A stretch of 64,000 nt of DNA from Siculibacillus lacustris (GTDB taxonomy: Bacteria > Pseudomonadota > Alphaproteobacteria > Rhizobiales > Ancalomicrobiaceae), in the NCBI RefSeq assembly GCF_004328075.1, contig NZ_SJFN01000001.1, forward strand, positions 99,700 to 163,699. Direction: 5' to 3'. Positions 46,205 through 54,540 of the stretch are shown one piece after another. The position numbers were made by a program, and so were the translations under genes. The notes beneath the pieces are model-generated. The model was not told the origin of the DNA. It ran no database searches and saw only the letters and a program-made list of their open reading frames with translations. Position 1 is the stretch's first letter. Each line of letters opens with the position of its first letter.

Positions 46205-47148
46205 CGGGAGCTCCTCGGGCCGTCGGGCGGCGGGATGGCGAGATCGTCGGATCGGGGGGCGCCGGCCTCGGCGAGGACGGCGAGCGCGGTGGCGAGATCG
46301 GCGGGCGGGCGGCCGGCGAGTTTGTCCGCGACGCCGGTGGCGGCGGTGGCTTCCAGGCGGGCGACGATCGCGTCGGTCAGGGTCGGGGCGATGCCGACGG
46401 CGAGGACGATGTCGCGGGAGAGCCGCACCTCGTCGGCGCGGCGGGCCGCATGGATCGGATGGGACTCGACCAGCAGCTCCGCCGTCGCCCGCGCCGGACG
46501 GGCGTCGAGGAAGCCGCAGAAGTCGTCGAGCACCGCGTCGAGCACGCCGGCGCCGCGCGCCACCAGCAGCGCCTCGACCCACAGCGCCTCGAGCCCCTTG
46601 GCGAGGATGCTGCGGACCAGTTTGACCCCGGCGGCGGTGCCGATCGGTCCCTCGACCGGCGCGATCGCCATGCCGAAGCGATTGAACGCCGCGGCGAAGT
46701 CGGCCGCTCCTTCGCCGCAGACGATCACCGGCACGCGGTGACCCGAGGTCGGGACCGAGCCGAGGATCGCCGCATCGAGATAGCGCCCGCCCGCGGCTGC
46801 GACGATCGCGGCGCAGGCCCGCTTGTCCTCGGGCGAGGTCGAGGAGAAGTCGACCCACAGGGCGCCGGGCGCGATGTGGGGCGCCGCGCTGCGCGTCGCC
46901 GCGCGGTCGACGGGCGCCGGAACCAGGCAGAAGACGACGGTCGCCGCGGCGAGACGGGACGCATCGGCAGCGAGATCGACCGTCGCCGCGCCGGCCCGTT
47001 CGAGCAGCCGCTGCCGCGCGGTGGAATCGGCCGCCGCCGGATCGACGGCGACGAGCGGCCCGATCCCGGCGGCGGCGAGCCCGGCGGCGAACAGTCCCGC
47101 GGCCTCGCCGAAGCCGACGAAGCCGAGCCGGATCGCGGTCGCGCCCAT
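46201..47148 (-). CDS. NAD(P)-dependent 3-hydroxyacid dehydrogenase, DUF1932 type
   Basis: A 315-residue beta-hydroxyacid dehydrogenase: N-terminal Rossmann domain starting IRLGFVGFGEAAGLFAAGL, middle VDFSSTSPEDK, and a C-terminal DUF1932 helical domain. The lysine KLVRSILAKG is the family catalytic residue. Such proteins accompany RraA-type aldolases in catabolic clusters. Translation probably begins at ATG 47148, sharing one base with the upstream stop (TGATG); an ATG at 47154 is possible. Confidence 0.85.
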   Translation of the reverse strand: MGATAIRLGFVGFGEAAGLFAAGLAAAGIGPLVAVDPAAADSTARQRLLERAGAATVDLAADASRLAAATVVFCLVPAPVDRAATRSAAPHIAPGALWVDFSSTSPEDKRACAAIVAAAGGRYLDAAILGSVPTSGHRVPVIVCGEGAADFAAAFNRFGMAIAPVEGPIGTAAGVKLVRSILAKGLEALWVEALLVARGAGVLDAVLDDFCGFLDARPARATAELLVESHPIHAARRADEVRLSRDIVLAVGIAPTLTDAIVARLEATAATGVADKLAGRPPADLATALAVLAEAGAPRSDDLAIPPPDGPRSSR

Positions 47149-47927
47149 CACCATTTCTCCGGCGCGACGATCGCCGCGCTCTCGGCCGGCGAGGCGCCGG
47201 AGCGGAGCGCAGCGAGGAGGACGTCCTCCTTGCGGACGGCTTCTTCAGCCTCGCCGATCACCGCTTCGATCAGGGCGGCCGGCACGACGATGACGCCGTC
47301 GGTATCGCCGAGGATCAGATCGCCCGGGCGGATGCCGACCCCGGCGATGGTCACCGGGCCGTTGAACTCGACCAGTTCCATGCGGTGCTTGCCGGTGCGC
47401 GGGGTGGCGCCGCGCGCCCACACCGGCAGGCCGAGGCGGCGCATGGTCTCGACGTCGCGCACGCAGCCGTCGACGACGATGCCGGCGAACCCCTTCTCGG
47501 CGACCGCGGTGGCCATCAGGCCGCCGATGTTGGAGGCGAAGGGCACGCCGCTGCCGTCGATCACCATGACGTCGCCGGGCTCCGACAGCGTCACCTCGTC
47601 GAGCCCGCCGAGTTTCGGCGAGGTGCGATGGGCGACGTTGTGGCCGGCGTTGAGCGGCGCCGGTCCGTGGCGCACGGTGACCGCCGGCCCGACCATGCGC
47701 TGGCCCGGGGCGATCGGCGGCAACAGCGCCGCGGGAATCGCGCTGTCGACGCCGTGGCCGTCGAGCACGTCGGCGATCGACGAGGTCAGGTCGGGCAGGG
47801 CGCGATAGCGCGCCAGCAGCGCCGCCGCCGGTCGCGGGACGGCGACGGTGCGGATCCGCTCGGGCGGCACGAGGCCGAGGAGGCGTCCCTGGTAGGCGGC
47901 GAGGTCCCGTTCGACGGCGGATGTCAT
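47148..47927 (-). CDS. RraA family protein 3, longer form
   Basis: A 259-residue RraA-type protein, about 40 residues longer at its N-terminus than the other two and more divergent. The core motif is VVDGCVRDVETM, with Cys where the others have Gly, and PGDVMVIDGSG. Such forms occur as ribonuclease regulators or as aldolases; the operon context points to metabolism. Confidence 0.85.
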   Translation of the reverse strand: MTSAVERDLAAYQGRLLGLVPPERIRTVAVPRPAAALLARYRALPDLTSSIADVLDGHGVDSAIPAALLPPIAPGQRMVGPAVTVRHGPAPLNAGHNVAHRTSPKLGGLDEVTLSEPGDVMVIDGSGVPFASNIGGLMATAVAEKGFAGIVVDGCVRDVETMRRLGLPVWARGATPRTGKHRMELVEFNGPVTIAGVGIRPGDLILGDTDGVIVVPAALIEAVIGEAEEAVRKEDVLLAALRSGASPAESAAIVAPEKW

Positions 47928-47964
47928 GCTCGGCTCCGAGGCGCGGCGGCGATCGCCGGCCGGT

Positions 47965-48858
47965 TCACTTGCGCGGATGGGAGAAGTCGCAGACCCGCCG
48001 GGCGAGTTCGGCGACGCTGCGGTCGATGAAGTCGTCCCGATAGATCGCCGCATATTCGAGCGGCGGGATCGGCACGTTGGTGGTCAGCACGGTCAGCCGG
48101 TCGCCGGCGTGGACCTGGAAATAGTCGCGCGGCAGGTAGGACACGCCGATGCCGTTCTCGGCGAGTTCGGCGAGCGCGATCATGCTGTTGCAGGTGATGG
48201 TGTGACGCGGGACGACGCCGCGCTCGGCGAGCGCCCGGGTCATCGACCCGTGCAGCAGCGAGCCTTCGGCGAAGGTCAGGAGCGGCAGTTCGGCGAGATC
48301 CTTGGCCGACAGCACGCCCTCGAAGCGGGCGGCGACGGACGGCGCGCACATCCAGGCGGATTCGAGCGCCCCCAGCCGCCGGCTCGGGAAATCCGCGGCC
48401 TCCTCGAGCGCCACCGACGGGCACAGCGCCAGATCGAGCCGGCAGGCGGCGAGGTCGCGCACCAGATTGCGGGTCAGATCGACCCGGGCGGTCAGCCGGG
48501 CTTCCGGAAAAGTCTCGGTGATCGAGCGGATCAGCGGCGACAGCCAGGTCAGCGCCACCATCTCGGTGACGCCGAGCCGGAATTGGCCGGAGAACGCCCG
48601 ATCGTCGCCGGCCTGGCGCATGATGCCGTGGCGCAGGTCGAGCATCCGGGCGAAGTCGCCGAGGAGTTCGCGGCCGCGCAGCGTCGGCTGAGCGGTCTTG
48701 CTCGCGCGATCGAAAACGGAGAAGCCGAGGCAGGCCTCGATCTCCTGGATGCGCTTGGAGATGGTCGACTGGGTGGTGTTGAGGCGCTCGGCGGCGGCAT
48801 GGAAGCTGCCGAGCTTCTCGACCCAATGGACCGCTTCGATCTGTTTGAGGGTCACCAT
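47965..48858 (-). CDS. LysR family transcriptional regulator within the operon
   Basis: A 297-residue LysR protein (MVTLKQIEAVHWVEKLGSF; NTTQSTISKRIQEIE), followed by a periplasmic-binding-like effector domain. It sits inside the leftward run, between the ABC permease and the RraA genes, so it likely regulates the run itself. A GTG nine bases upstream (48867) with AGGG at six-base spacing is an alternative start. Confidence 0.9.
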   Translation of the reverse strand: MVTLKQIEAVHWVEKLGSFHAAAERLNTTQSTISKRIQEIEACLGFSVFDRASKTAQPTLRGRELLGDFARMLDLRHGIMRQAGDDRAFSGQFRLGVTEMVALTWLSPLIRSITETFPEARLTARVDLTRNLVRDLAACRLDLALCPSVALEEAADFPSRRLGALESAWMCAPSVAARFEGVLSAKDLAELPLLTFAEGSLLHGSMTRALAERGVVPRHTITCNSMIALAELAENGIGVSYLPRDYFQVHAGDRLTVLTTNVPIPPLEYAAIYRDDFIDRSVAELARRVCDFSHPRK

Positions 48859-48895
48859 CGCCGTCACGCCCTGCCCTCGCGGCCGCGGTCGTCGG

Positions 48896-49792
48896 TCATG
48901 CCTGCATCCCCCAGCGCCGGATGGTCGCGGATTCGATGGCGCGGAAGACCACGCCCTCGACCAGCAGGCCGATGACGATCACCGTCAGCAGACCGGCGAA
49001 GACGTTGGGCGTCTCCAGCGCGTTGCGGTTCTGGAAGATGTACCAGCCGAGCCCGGCGGCGCCACCCGAGACGCCGAACACCAGTTCGGCGGCGATCAGA
49101 GTCCGCCAGGAGAAGGCCCAGCCGATCTTCAGGCCCGACAGGATCGCCGGAAAGGCCGCCGGGATCAGGATCGCCCGGACGAAGGCGAAGCCCTTGAGGC
49201 CGTAGTTGCGGCCGACCATGCGCTGGGTGGCGCTGACCGACTGGAAGCCGGTCAGGGTGTTGAGCGACACCGCCCACAGCACCGAATGGACGATGACGAA
49301 CACCACCGAGCCGACGCCGAGGCCGAACCACAGCATGGCCAGCGGCAGGATGGCGATCGCCGGCAAGGGGTTGAACATCGACGTCAGCGTCGAGAGCACG
49401 TCGGTGCCGATCCGCGTGCCGATCGCCAGCGCGGTGATCAGCGTCGACAGGACCACCGCCACGCCGTAGCCGACCAGCAGAATCCGCAGGCTGCCGGACA
49501 CCGCCGAGACCAGGGCGCCCGAGCGCAGGCCGGCGACGAAGGCCTCGAGCGTCTCGGTCAGCGACGGGAACATCAGCGGATTGGCGAGCTGGCGGGCATA
49601 GACCTCCCAAATCACGCCGAGCACCACCACCACCGCGACCCGGCGCAGCCAGGTGGTCTCGGCGAGGCGGACGATCAGGCCGCGCTCGACCACCACGTCG
49701 GGCGCGAGATCGTCGATCGCCGGACGCAGGATGTCGGGGCGCGGCGCCGGCTCGCCGGGGCGGGCGGGGGAAAAGATCTCGGGCTCAGCCAT
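48896..49792 (-). CDS. ABC transporter permease, TauC/SsuC/NrtB type
   Basis: A 298-residue permease with six helices and the coupling region ILIPAAFPAILSGLKIGWAF. The family carries nitrate, taurine, sulfonates or related anions. The start overlaps the ATPase stop by eight bases. It forms a complete importer with the following upstream genes. Confidence 0.9.
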   Translation of the reverse strand: MAEPEIFSPARPGEPAPRPDILRPAIDDLAPDVVVERGLIVRLAETTWLRRVAVVVVLGVIWEVYARQLANPLMFPSLTETLEAFVAGLRSGALVSAVSGSLRILLVGYGVAVVLSTLITALAIGTRIGTDVLSTLTSMFNPLPAIAILPLAMLWFGLGVGSVVFVIVHSVLWAVSLNTLTGFQSVSATQRMVGRNYGLKGFAFVRAILIPAAFPAILSGLKIGWAFSWRTLIAAELVFGVSGGAAGLGWYIFQNRNALETPNVFAGLLTVIVIGLLVEGVVFRAIESATIRRWGMQA

Positions 49793-50594
49793 GGGCGATC
49801 TCCTCGCCGGCGAACAACAGCCGGTTGATCCGCTCGGAAAAGGCCTCGAATTCGCTGCCGCCCGCCTGATCGTGGCCGAAGCGGGTGGCGTCGAACTCGG
49901 CGACGATGCGGCCGGGATGGGGGGTCATCACGACGATGCGGCTGGCCAGCACGATCGCCTCCTGGATCGAGTGGGTGACGAAGACCAGCGAGAAGCGGAT
50001 GTCGTCCCACAATTCGAGCAGTTCGCGCTGCATCCGCCGGCGGGTGAGCGCGTCGAGGGCGGCGAAGGGTTCGTCCATCAGCAACACCTTGGGCTCCATG
50101 GCCAGCGCCCGGGCGATCGCCACGCGCTGCTTCATGCCGCCCGACAGGGTGTGCGGGAAGACGTCGGCGAAGCGGCCGAGGCCGACCTTCTCGACCGCGG
50201 CGCGGGCCCGGTCGCGCCATTCGGCGCGAGGGAAACGCTTCGTCGCGCGCATCGGGAAGACGACGTTGTCGACGACCGACAGCCACGGCAGCAGCTGGTC
50301 GAACTCCTGGAAGACGAACATCCGGTCGGCACCTGGTTCGCGGACCCGCTCGCCGGCCAGCCGGATCTCGCCTTCGGTCGGGGCGATGAAGCCGCCGATG
50401 CTCTTCAGCAGGGTCGACTTGCCGCAACCCGAGGGCCCGAGCAGGACGAAACGGTCCTGCGCCTGGAGGTCGAACGAGACCCGCCGGGTGGCGGTGACGA
50501 TCCGCTCGGGCGTGACGTATTGCAGCGTCACCCGATCGACCTCGAGCAGCGGCTTCGCCACGACGCTGTGCGACGGCTCCCGACTCATGAACAT
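49785..50594 (-). CDS. ABC transporter ATP-binding protein, TauB/SsuB type
   Basis: A 269-residue ATPase with Walker A LGPSGCGKSTLLK, signature LSGGMKQRVAIARA, Walker B VLLMDEPFAALDA and FVTHSIQEA, which marks the nitrate/sulfonate/taurine class. Starts MFMSREP at 50594 with GAGGGG upstream, or six bases later at 50588. Confidence 0.92.
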   Translation of the reverse strand: MFMSREPSHSVVAKPLLEVDRVTLQYVTPERIVTATRRVSFDLQAQDRFVLLGPSGCGKSTLLKSIGGFIAPTEGEIRLAGERVREPGADRMFVFQEFDQLLPWLSVVDNVVFPMRATKRFPRAEWRDRARAAVEKVGLGRFADVFPHTLSGGMKQRVAIARALAMEPKVLLMDEPFAALDALTRRRMQRELLELWDDIRFSLVFVTHSIQEAIVLASRIVVMTPHPGRIVAEFDATRFGHDQAGGSEFEAFSERINRLLFAGEEIAHG

Positions 50595-50626
50595 GCCTCG
50601 TCCCCTCTCGACCCGACCGCCGGTCG

Positions 50627-51634
50627 TCAGCTGCCGGCGCCCTGATTGATCGGCGGGAAGAACACGTCCTGCCAGCGCGCCGGGACCTCGGCGAGTTGGC
50701 CGAGTTCCTTCATGAAGCGCGCCGTCTCGACCACGCCGTTGGGACGGGTGACGTATTCGGCGGCGTTGGCGCGGATCATCTCGATCTGCTGATCTTCGGT
50801 GAGCTTGGCGGGTTCGGCGCGGAAATAGATCTCGGCGGTGCGGCGCGGCTCGGCGGCGACGAAGGCATCGGCCTCGGCGAGGGCGTCGAGGAAGGCGCGG
50901 ACCACCGCGGGCTTGGCTCTGACGAACTTCTCCAGCCCGGCGACGACGCCGTTGGTCATCTCGGGCGGGTTGAAGTCGTCGGAGGTGCCGATGACGTGGA
51001 CGTTGGCCGTGCGGGCGAGCACCTCGTTGAACGGCGAGGTGGCGAAATAGACCTGGACCGCCTTGCCGCTCGCCAGAGCGGCGACCGCTTCCGGGTGCGG
51101 CAGGGTGACGATCTGATCGTCGAAGCGTTTGGCCTCGCTCGGCCCGAACAGCTTGGCGGCGGCGCGGCGCAGCACCAGGGCCTGCGAACTGGTCGGTCCC
51201 GGCAGAGCGATCTTGTCGGTCGGGCGGATGTCCTTCACCGAGCGGATCGCCGGATCGTTGGCGTAGATCGTGTAGGTGCCCTTCCAATAGGCGCTGATCC
51301 CGCCCATGGCGAAATTGCCGCGGGTCTTGGCGTAGCCGATCAACAGCGGCAGCATGCCGAGGGCGGCGATGTCGACGCTGCCGGCGAACAGGCCGTCGGT
51401 CAGCGCGCTCGGGCCGCCGAGCCGGCGAATGTCGAAGGTGACCTCGGCGCCTTGGGCCTTGGCGTGGCGGGCGAACAGGCCCTCCGCCTCGGCGACCAGG
51501 AAGGGCAGATAGGGCAATCCGAACTGAACGCCGATGGTGACGGTGTCGGCGGCGCGGGCCTTCCCGGACAGGAAGGGCGCGGCCAGACCGCCGGCCAACA
51601 GGCCCAGTCCGTGGCGTCGGGTGATGGGGTGCAT
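50627..51634 (-). CDS. ABC transporter substrate-binding protein 1, NMT1/TauA-like
   Basis: A 335-residue periplasmic protein with a Tat-type leader (MHPITRRHGLGLLAGG, cleavage near ARA-AD). The mature part begins TVTIGVQFGLPYLPFLVAEAEG and contains KDIRPTDKIALPGP and PHPEAVAALASGKAVQVYF. It is first gene of the leftward arm and clearly paralogous to the protein at 52171 on the other arm; both use YWKG and DIRPTDKIA. Ligand unknown. Confidence 0.9.
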   Translation of the reverse strand: MHPITRRHGLGLLAGGLAAPFLSGKARAADTVTIGVQFGLPYLPFLVAEAEGLFARHAKAQGAEVTFDIRRLGGPSALTDGLFAGSVDIAALGMLPLLIGYAKTRGNFAMGGISAYWKGTYTIYANDPAIRSVKDIRPTDKIALPGPTSSQALVLRRAAAKLFGPSEAKRFDDQIVTLPHPEAVAALASGKAVQVYFATSPFNEVLARTANVHVIGTSDDFNPPEMTNGVVAGLEKFVRAKPAVVRAFLDALAEADAFVAAEPRRTAEIYFRAEPAKLTEDQQIEMIRANAAEYVTRPNGVVETARFMKELGQLAEVPARWQDVFFPPINQGAGS

Positions 51635-52170
51635 CTGCGGTCTCCTCGTCGCCCGGCGAGCCCGATGGTGTGGGGCCCCTCCCCGCGCCACCGACCGTCG
51701 CCTGCCATTCCAAAATTTCATTATGACTATCTATTCAATAGAATTTGGCGTCCATCGGAGCGCGGGAAATATCCTTCGAAATTCCCGCTCACCCTGAGAA
51801 CGTCGATCCACACCGGGCTCGATCGATCGAATTTCCGACTTGCGATGTCGAACGAGCGGCAAAGCGGTAGGGTCGCCGATCGCCGCGGAATGGGCATTTT
51901 CGTCGGGTGATGGCCGCCTCGGCCGGGTCCGGCCGATGAATGCCGCGATCGAAATGCATCGCATCGGTGTTTTTGATCGCTTTTCCGAATGATGCCGACA
52001 ATTGGGCGATCCGCCCGGCCCCGCTTCGGGATCATTCCGAAAATCGATCGATCACGGTCGAATCTTTTCGCTTTCCCGCGACCCCGCGGCTGCGCCACGG
52101 TGAATTGACGAGTGATTATATCGACTATTCACCGAGCCTTCGGCCGGTGTGCAGCGAAAGGACGTCGACC
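51635..52170. promoter_or_regulatory. Divergent promoter region of the two catabolic arms
   Basis: A 536-base spacer between divergent binding-protein genes, clearly more AT-rich than its surroundings. It holds CTATTCAATAG (51731-51741), which overlaps ATTC-AATA-GAAT (51733-51744), about 100 bases before the leftward gene. On the right, GGTGAAT (52099-52105) is mirrored by ATTCACC (52127-52133), with TTGACG between, 40 bases before the rightward gene. No supported gene was found in it. Confidence 0.6.
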
Positions 52171-53196
52171 ATGAACGGAACCAGACGGGGCATCGACCGT
52201 CGACGGGTGCTCGGCCTGGCCGGGGCGATCGGCGGGCTCGCCGCCTTCGGCACCCCGGCGATCGCCGCCCGGCGGGAGATCCAGATCGGCACCAACTACG
52301 GCCTGCCGTTCCTGCCCTTCATCGTCGCCGAGAAGCTGCAGCTGTTCGACGCCGCCGCCCGCGACGCCGGGATCGGCGACGTCGCCTTCTCGGTGCGCCG
52401 CTTCGGCGTGGCGACGGCGCTGATCGACGCGATCCTCTCCGGCAACGTCCAGCTCGGCACGCTCGGCAGTCAGGCGCTGCTCAACGCCTATGAGAAGACC
52501 CGCACCAACGTCGGCTTCAAGGGCGTCTCGGCCTATTGGAAGGGCGTGTTCCCGATCTTCTCCAACGTGCCCGAGATCCGCTCGCTGAAGGACATCCGCC
52601 CGACCGACAAGATCGCCGTGCAGGGACCGAAGAGCGCCCAGGCGCTCTATCTGAAGCGCGCCGCCGAGGTCTATTTCGGCGAAGGCAACGCCGGCCGCTT
52701 CGACAACCAGATCGTCGTCATGGGCCATGCCGACGCGGTGCCGGCGCTGACCAAGTCCAAGGCGATCCAGGTCTATGTCAGCATCTCGCCCTTCGCCGAG
52801 ATCGTCGCGGCCCAGGACGGCATCCACCGCATCGCCACCTCGCGCGATTTCGCCGATGCCTCGACCACCAACGCCTTCCTCGGCTCGATCGAGAGCTTCG
52901 TCGCCAAGAACCCCGACATCCACCCGGCGGTGATCGCCGCGCTCGACCGCGCCAACGCCTTCATCCTGGAAAATCCCGCCGACACCACCCGCTTCTATCT
53001 CGAGGCCGAACCGTCGGCGCTGCCGCTCGATCAGGTGCGGGCGATCGTCGAGGCCAACAAGGCGGAATACGCCACCCGCCCCGCCGGCCTGCTCGAAGCC
53101 TCGCGCTTCCTCAACCGGATCGGCGAGATGCAGCTGAAGCTCGACACCTGGCGCGAGGTGTTCTTCGCGCCGGTCCGCGACGGAGAGGGAAGTTGA
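52171..53196 (+). CDS. ABC transporter substrate-binding protein 2, NMT1/TauA-like
   Basis: A 341-residue periplasmic protein with a Tat-like leader (GIDRRRVLGLAGAIGG, cleavage near AIA-AR). It begins REIQIGTNYGLPFLPFIVAEK and includes SLKDIRPTDKIAVQGPKS and GHADAVPALTKSKAIQVYV, so it is a paralogue of the protein at 50627. It has no ATPase or permease of its own class beside it and could share those at 48896-50594. A flavoenzyme gene follows after 51 bases. Confidence 0.9.
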   Translation: MNGTRRGIDRRRVLGLAGAIGGLAAFGTPAIAARREIQIGTNYGLPFLPFIVAEKLQLFDAAARDAGIGDVAFSVRRFGVATALIDAILSGNVQLGTLGSQALLNAYEKTRTNVGFKGVSAYWKGVFPIFSNVPEIRSLKDIRPTDKIAVQGPKSAQALYLKRAAEVYFGEGNAGRFDNQIVVMGHADAVPALTKSKAIQVYVSISPFAEIVAAQDGIHRIATSRDFADASTTNAFLGSIESFVAKNPDIHPAVIAALDRANAFILENPADTTRFYLEAEPSALPLDQVRAIVEANKAEYATRPAGLLEASRFLNRIGEMQLKLDTWREVFFAPVRDGEGS

Positions 53197-53247
53197 GGAC
53201 CGGGATGGTGTCGTCGCGACGCAATGCCGAGGACCCGGGAGAGCGCC

Positions 53248-54540
53248 ATGTCGACTGAGACCATCGTGGTCCTCGGGGCCGGCGCGGTCGGGGTCTGCAC
53301 CGCCTTCCAACTCGCGCGCGACGGCCATGCCGTCACGCTGATCGACCGGCTGGAGCCGGGCGGCGGCTGTTCGCGCGGCAACGCCGGGCTGATCCAGAGC
53401 GCCAGCGTCGTGCCGGTGGCCACCCCCGGCACGCTCGCCGCGGTGCCGCGGATGTTGCTCGATCCGGACCAGCCGCTGTTCGTGCGCTGGCGCCACCTGC
53501 CGACCCTCGCGCCCTATCTGCTGCGCTTCCTGCTCGCTGCCCGGCCGGCTCAGGTCGAGGCGAGTTCGCGGGCGCTGGCGACCATCGTGCCCCACGCCTA
53601 TGAGGCCTGGCGCCCGGTACTCGCCGCCGCCGGCGCCGCCGATCTCGTGCGGCCGGCCGGCGAACTCCACGTCTACGAGACCGACGCCGCCCGGCGCGGC
53701 GCCGACTTCGCCATGGCGACGCGGCGGGCCCGCGGCGTCGAAGTCCGGGAGCTGACGGTCGCCGAGCTCGCCGAGCTCGAGCCGGCCCTGGCGCCGATCT
53801 TCCGCCATGCCGTCTATCTGCCGGCGGCCCATCAGACCGCCGATCCCTTCGTGGTGGTCGGGGCGGTGGCCCAGGCCTTCGCCGCCGCCGGCGGCCGGAT
53901 CCTGCGCGCCGCCGCGACCGATCTGCGCTTCGTCGAGGGCCGCCCGACGGCGGTGGTCACCGAGGCCGGCGACGTCCCCTTCGATCGTCTGGTGATCGCC
54001 CTCGGCGCCCATTCCAAGCCCTGGGCACGACGGCTCGGCAGCCCGGTGCCGCTCGACGCCGAGCGCGGCTATCACCTGATGCTGCCCGAGCCGGGCGTGT
54101 CGCTGAACACCGCGGTGGTCTCCGGCGACTTCAAATTCGCCATGACCCGGCTCGCCGGCGGCCTTCGCCTCGCCGGTACCGCCGAGCTCGCCACCGTCGA
54201 CGCCGCTCCCGACGAGCGTCGCGCCCGCCGCCTGCTGCCCCTCGCCCGGCGCCTGTTGCCCGGCCTCGACGGCCGCGGCGCGGTGCCGTGGATGGGGCCG
54301 CGGCCGTCGCTGCCCGACAGCCTGCCGGTGATCTCGCGCTCACCCCATCACCCGTCGGTGGTCTTCGCCTTCGGCCACGGCCATTCCGGGCTGTCGCTCG
54401 CCGCCCTGACCGGCGCCGCGGTCGCCGATCTGGTGGCCGGCCGGCCGCCGGCCCACGACCTCGCCCCCTTCGACATCCGCCGCTTCGACCGCCGCCTGCG
54501 GGCGGCCCGACCGACGGCTTCCGGGAGTTTCGCGCCATGA
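53248..54540 (+). CDS. FAD-dependent amine/D-amino-acid oxidoreductase (DadA-like)
   Basis: A 430-residue DAO-family flavoprotein. The N-terminal FAD site is VVLGAGAVGVCTAFQLARDG and SRGNAGLIQ follows as in DadA. The C-terminal half has GYHLMLPEPG and AFGHGHSGLSLAALTGA. It likely deaminates a D-amino acid or secondary amine, producing an imino acid. Its stop overlaps the start of the PLP-RidA fusion gene (ATGA), implying linked function. Confidence 0.88.
   Translation: MSTETIVVLGAGAVGVCTAFQLARDGHAVTLIDRLEPGGGCSRGNAGLIQSASVVPVATPGTLAAVPRMLLDPDQPLFVRWRHLPTLAPYLLRFLLAARPAQVEASSRALATIVPHAYEAWRPVLAAAGAADLVRPAGELHVYETDAARRGADFAMATRRARGVEVRELTVAELAELEPALAPIFRHAVYLPAAHQTADPFVVVGAVAQAFAAAGGRILRAAATDLRFVEGRPTAVVTEAGDVPFDRLVIALGAHSKPWARRLGSPVPLDAERGYHLMLPEPGVSLNTAVVSGDFKFAMTRLAGGLRLAGTAELATVDAAPDERRARRLLPLARRLLPGLDGRGAVPWMGPRPSLPDSLPVISRSPHHPSVVFAFGHGHSGLSLAALTGAAVADLVAGRPPAHDLAPFDIRRFDRRLRAARPTASGSFAP

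Noticed and set aside
49675-50427. Antiparallel-frame open frames within the ABC genes
   Set aside because: Frame shadows of the ATPase and permease; no independent start signals or domains.
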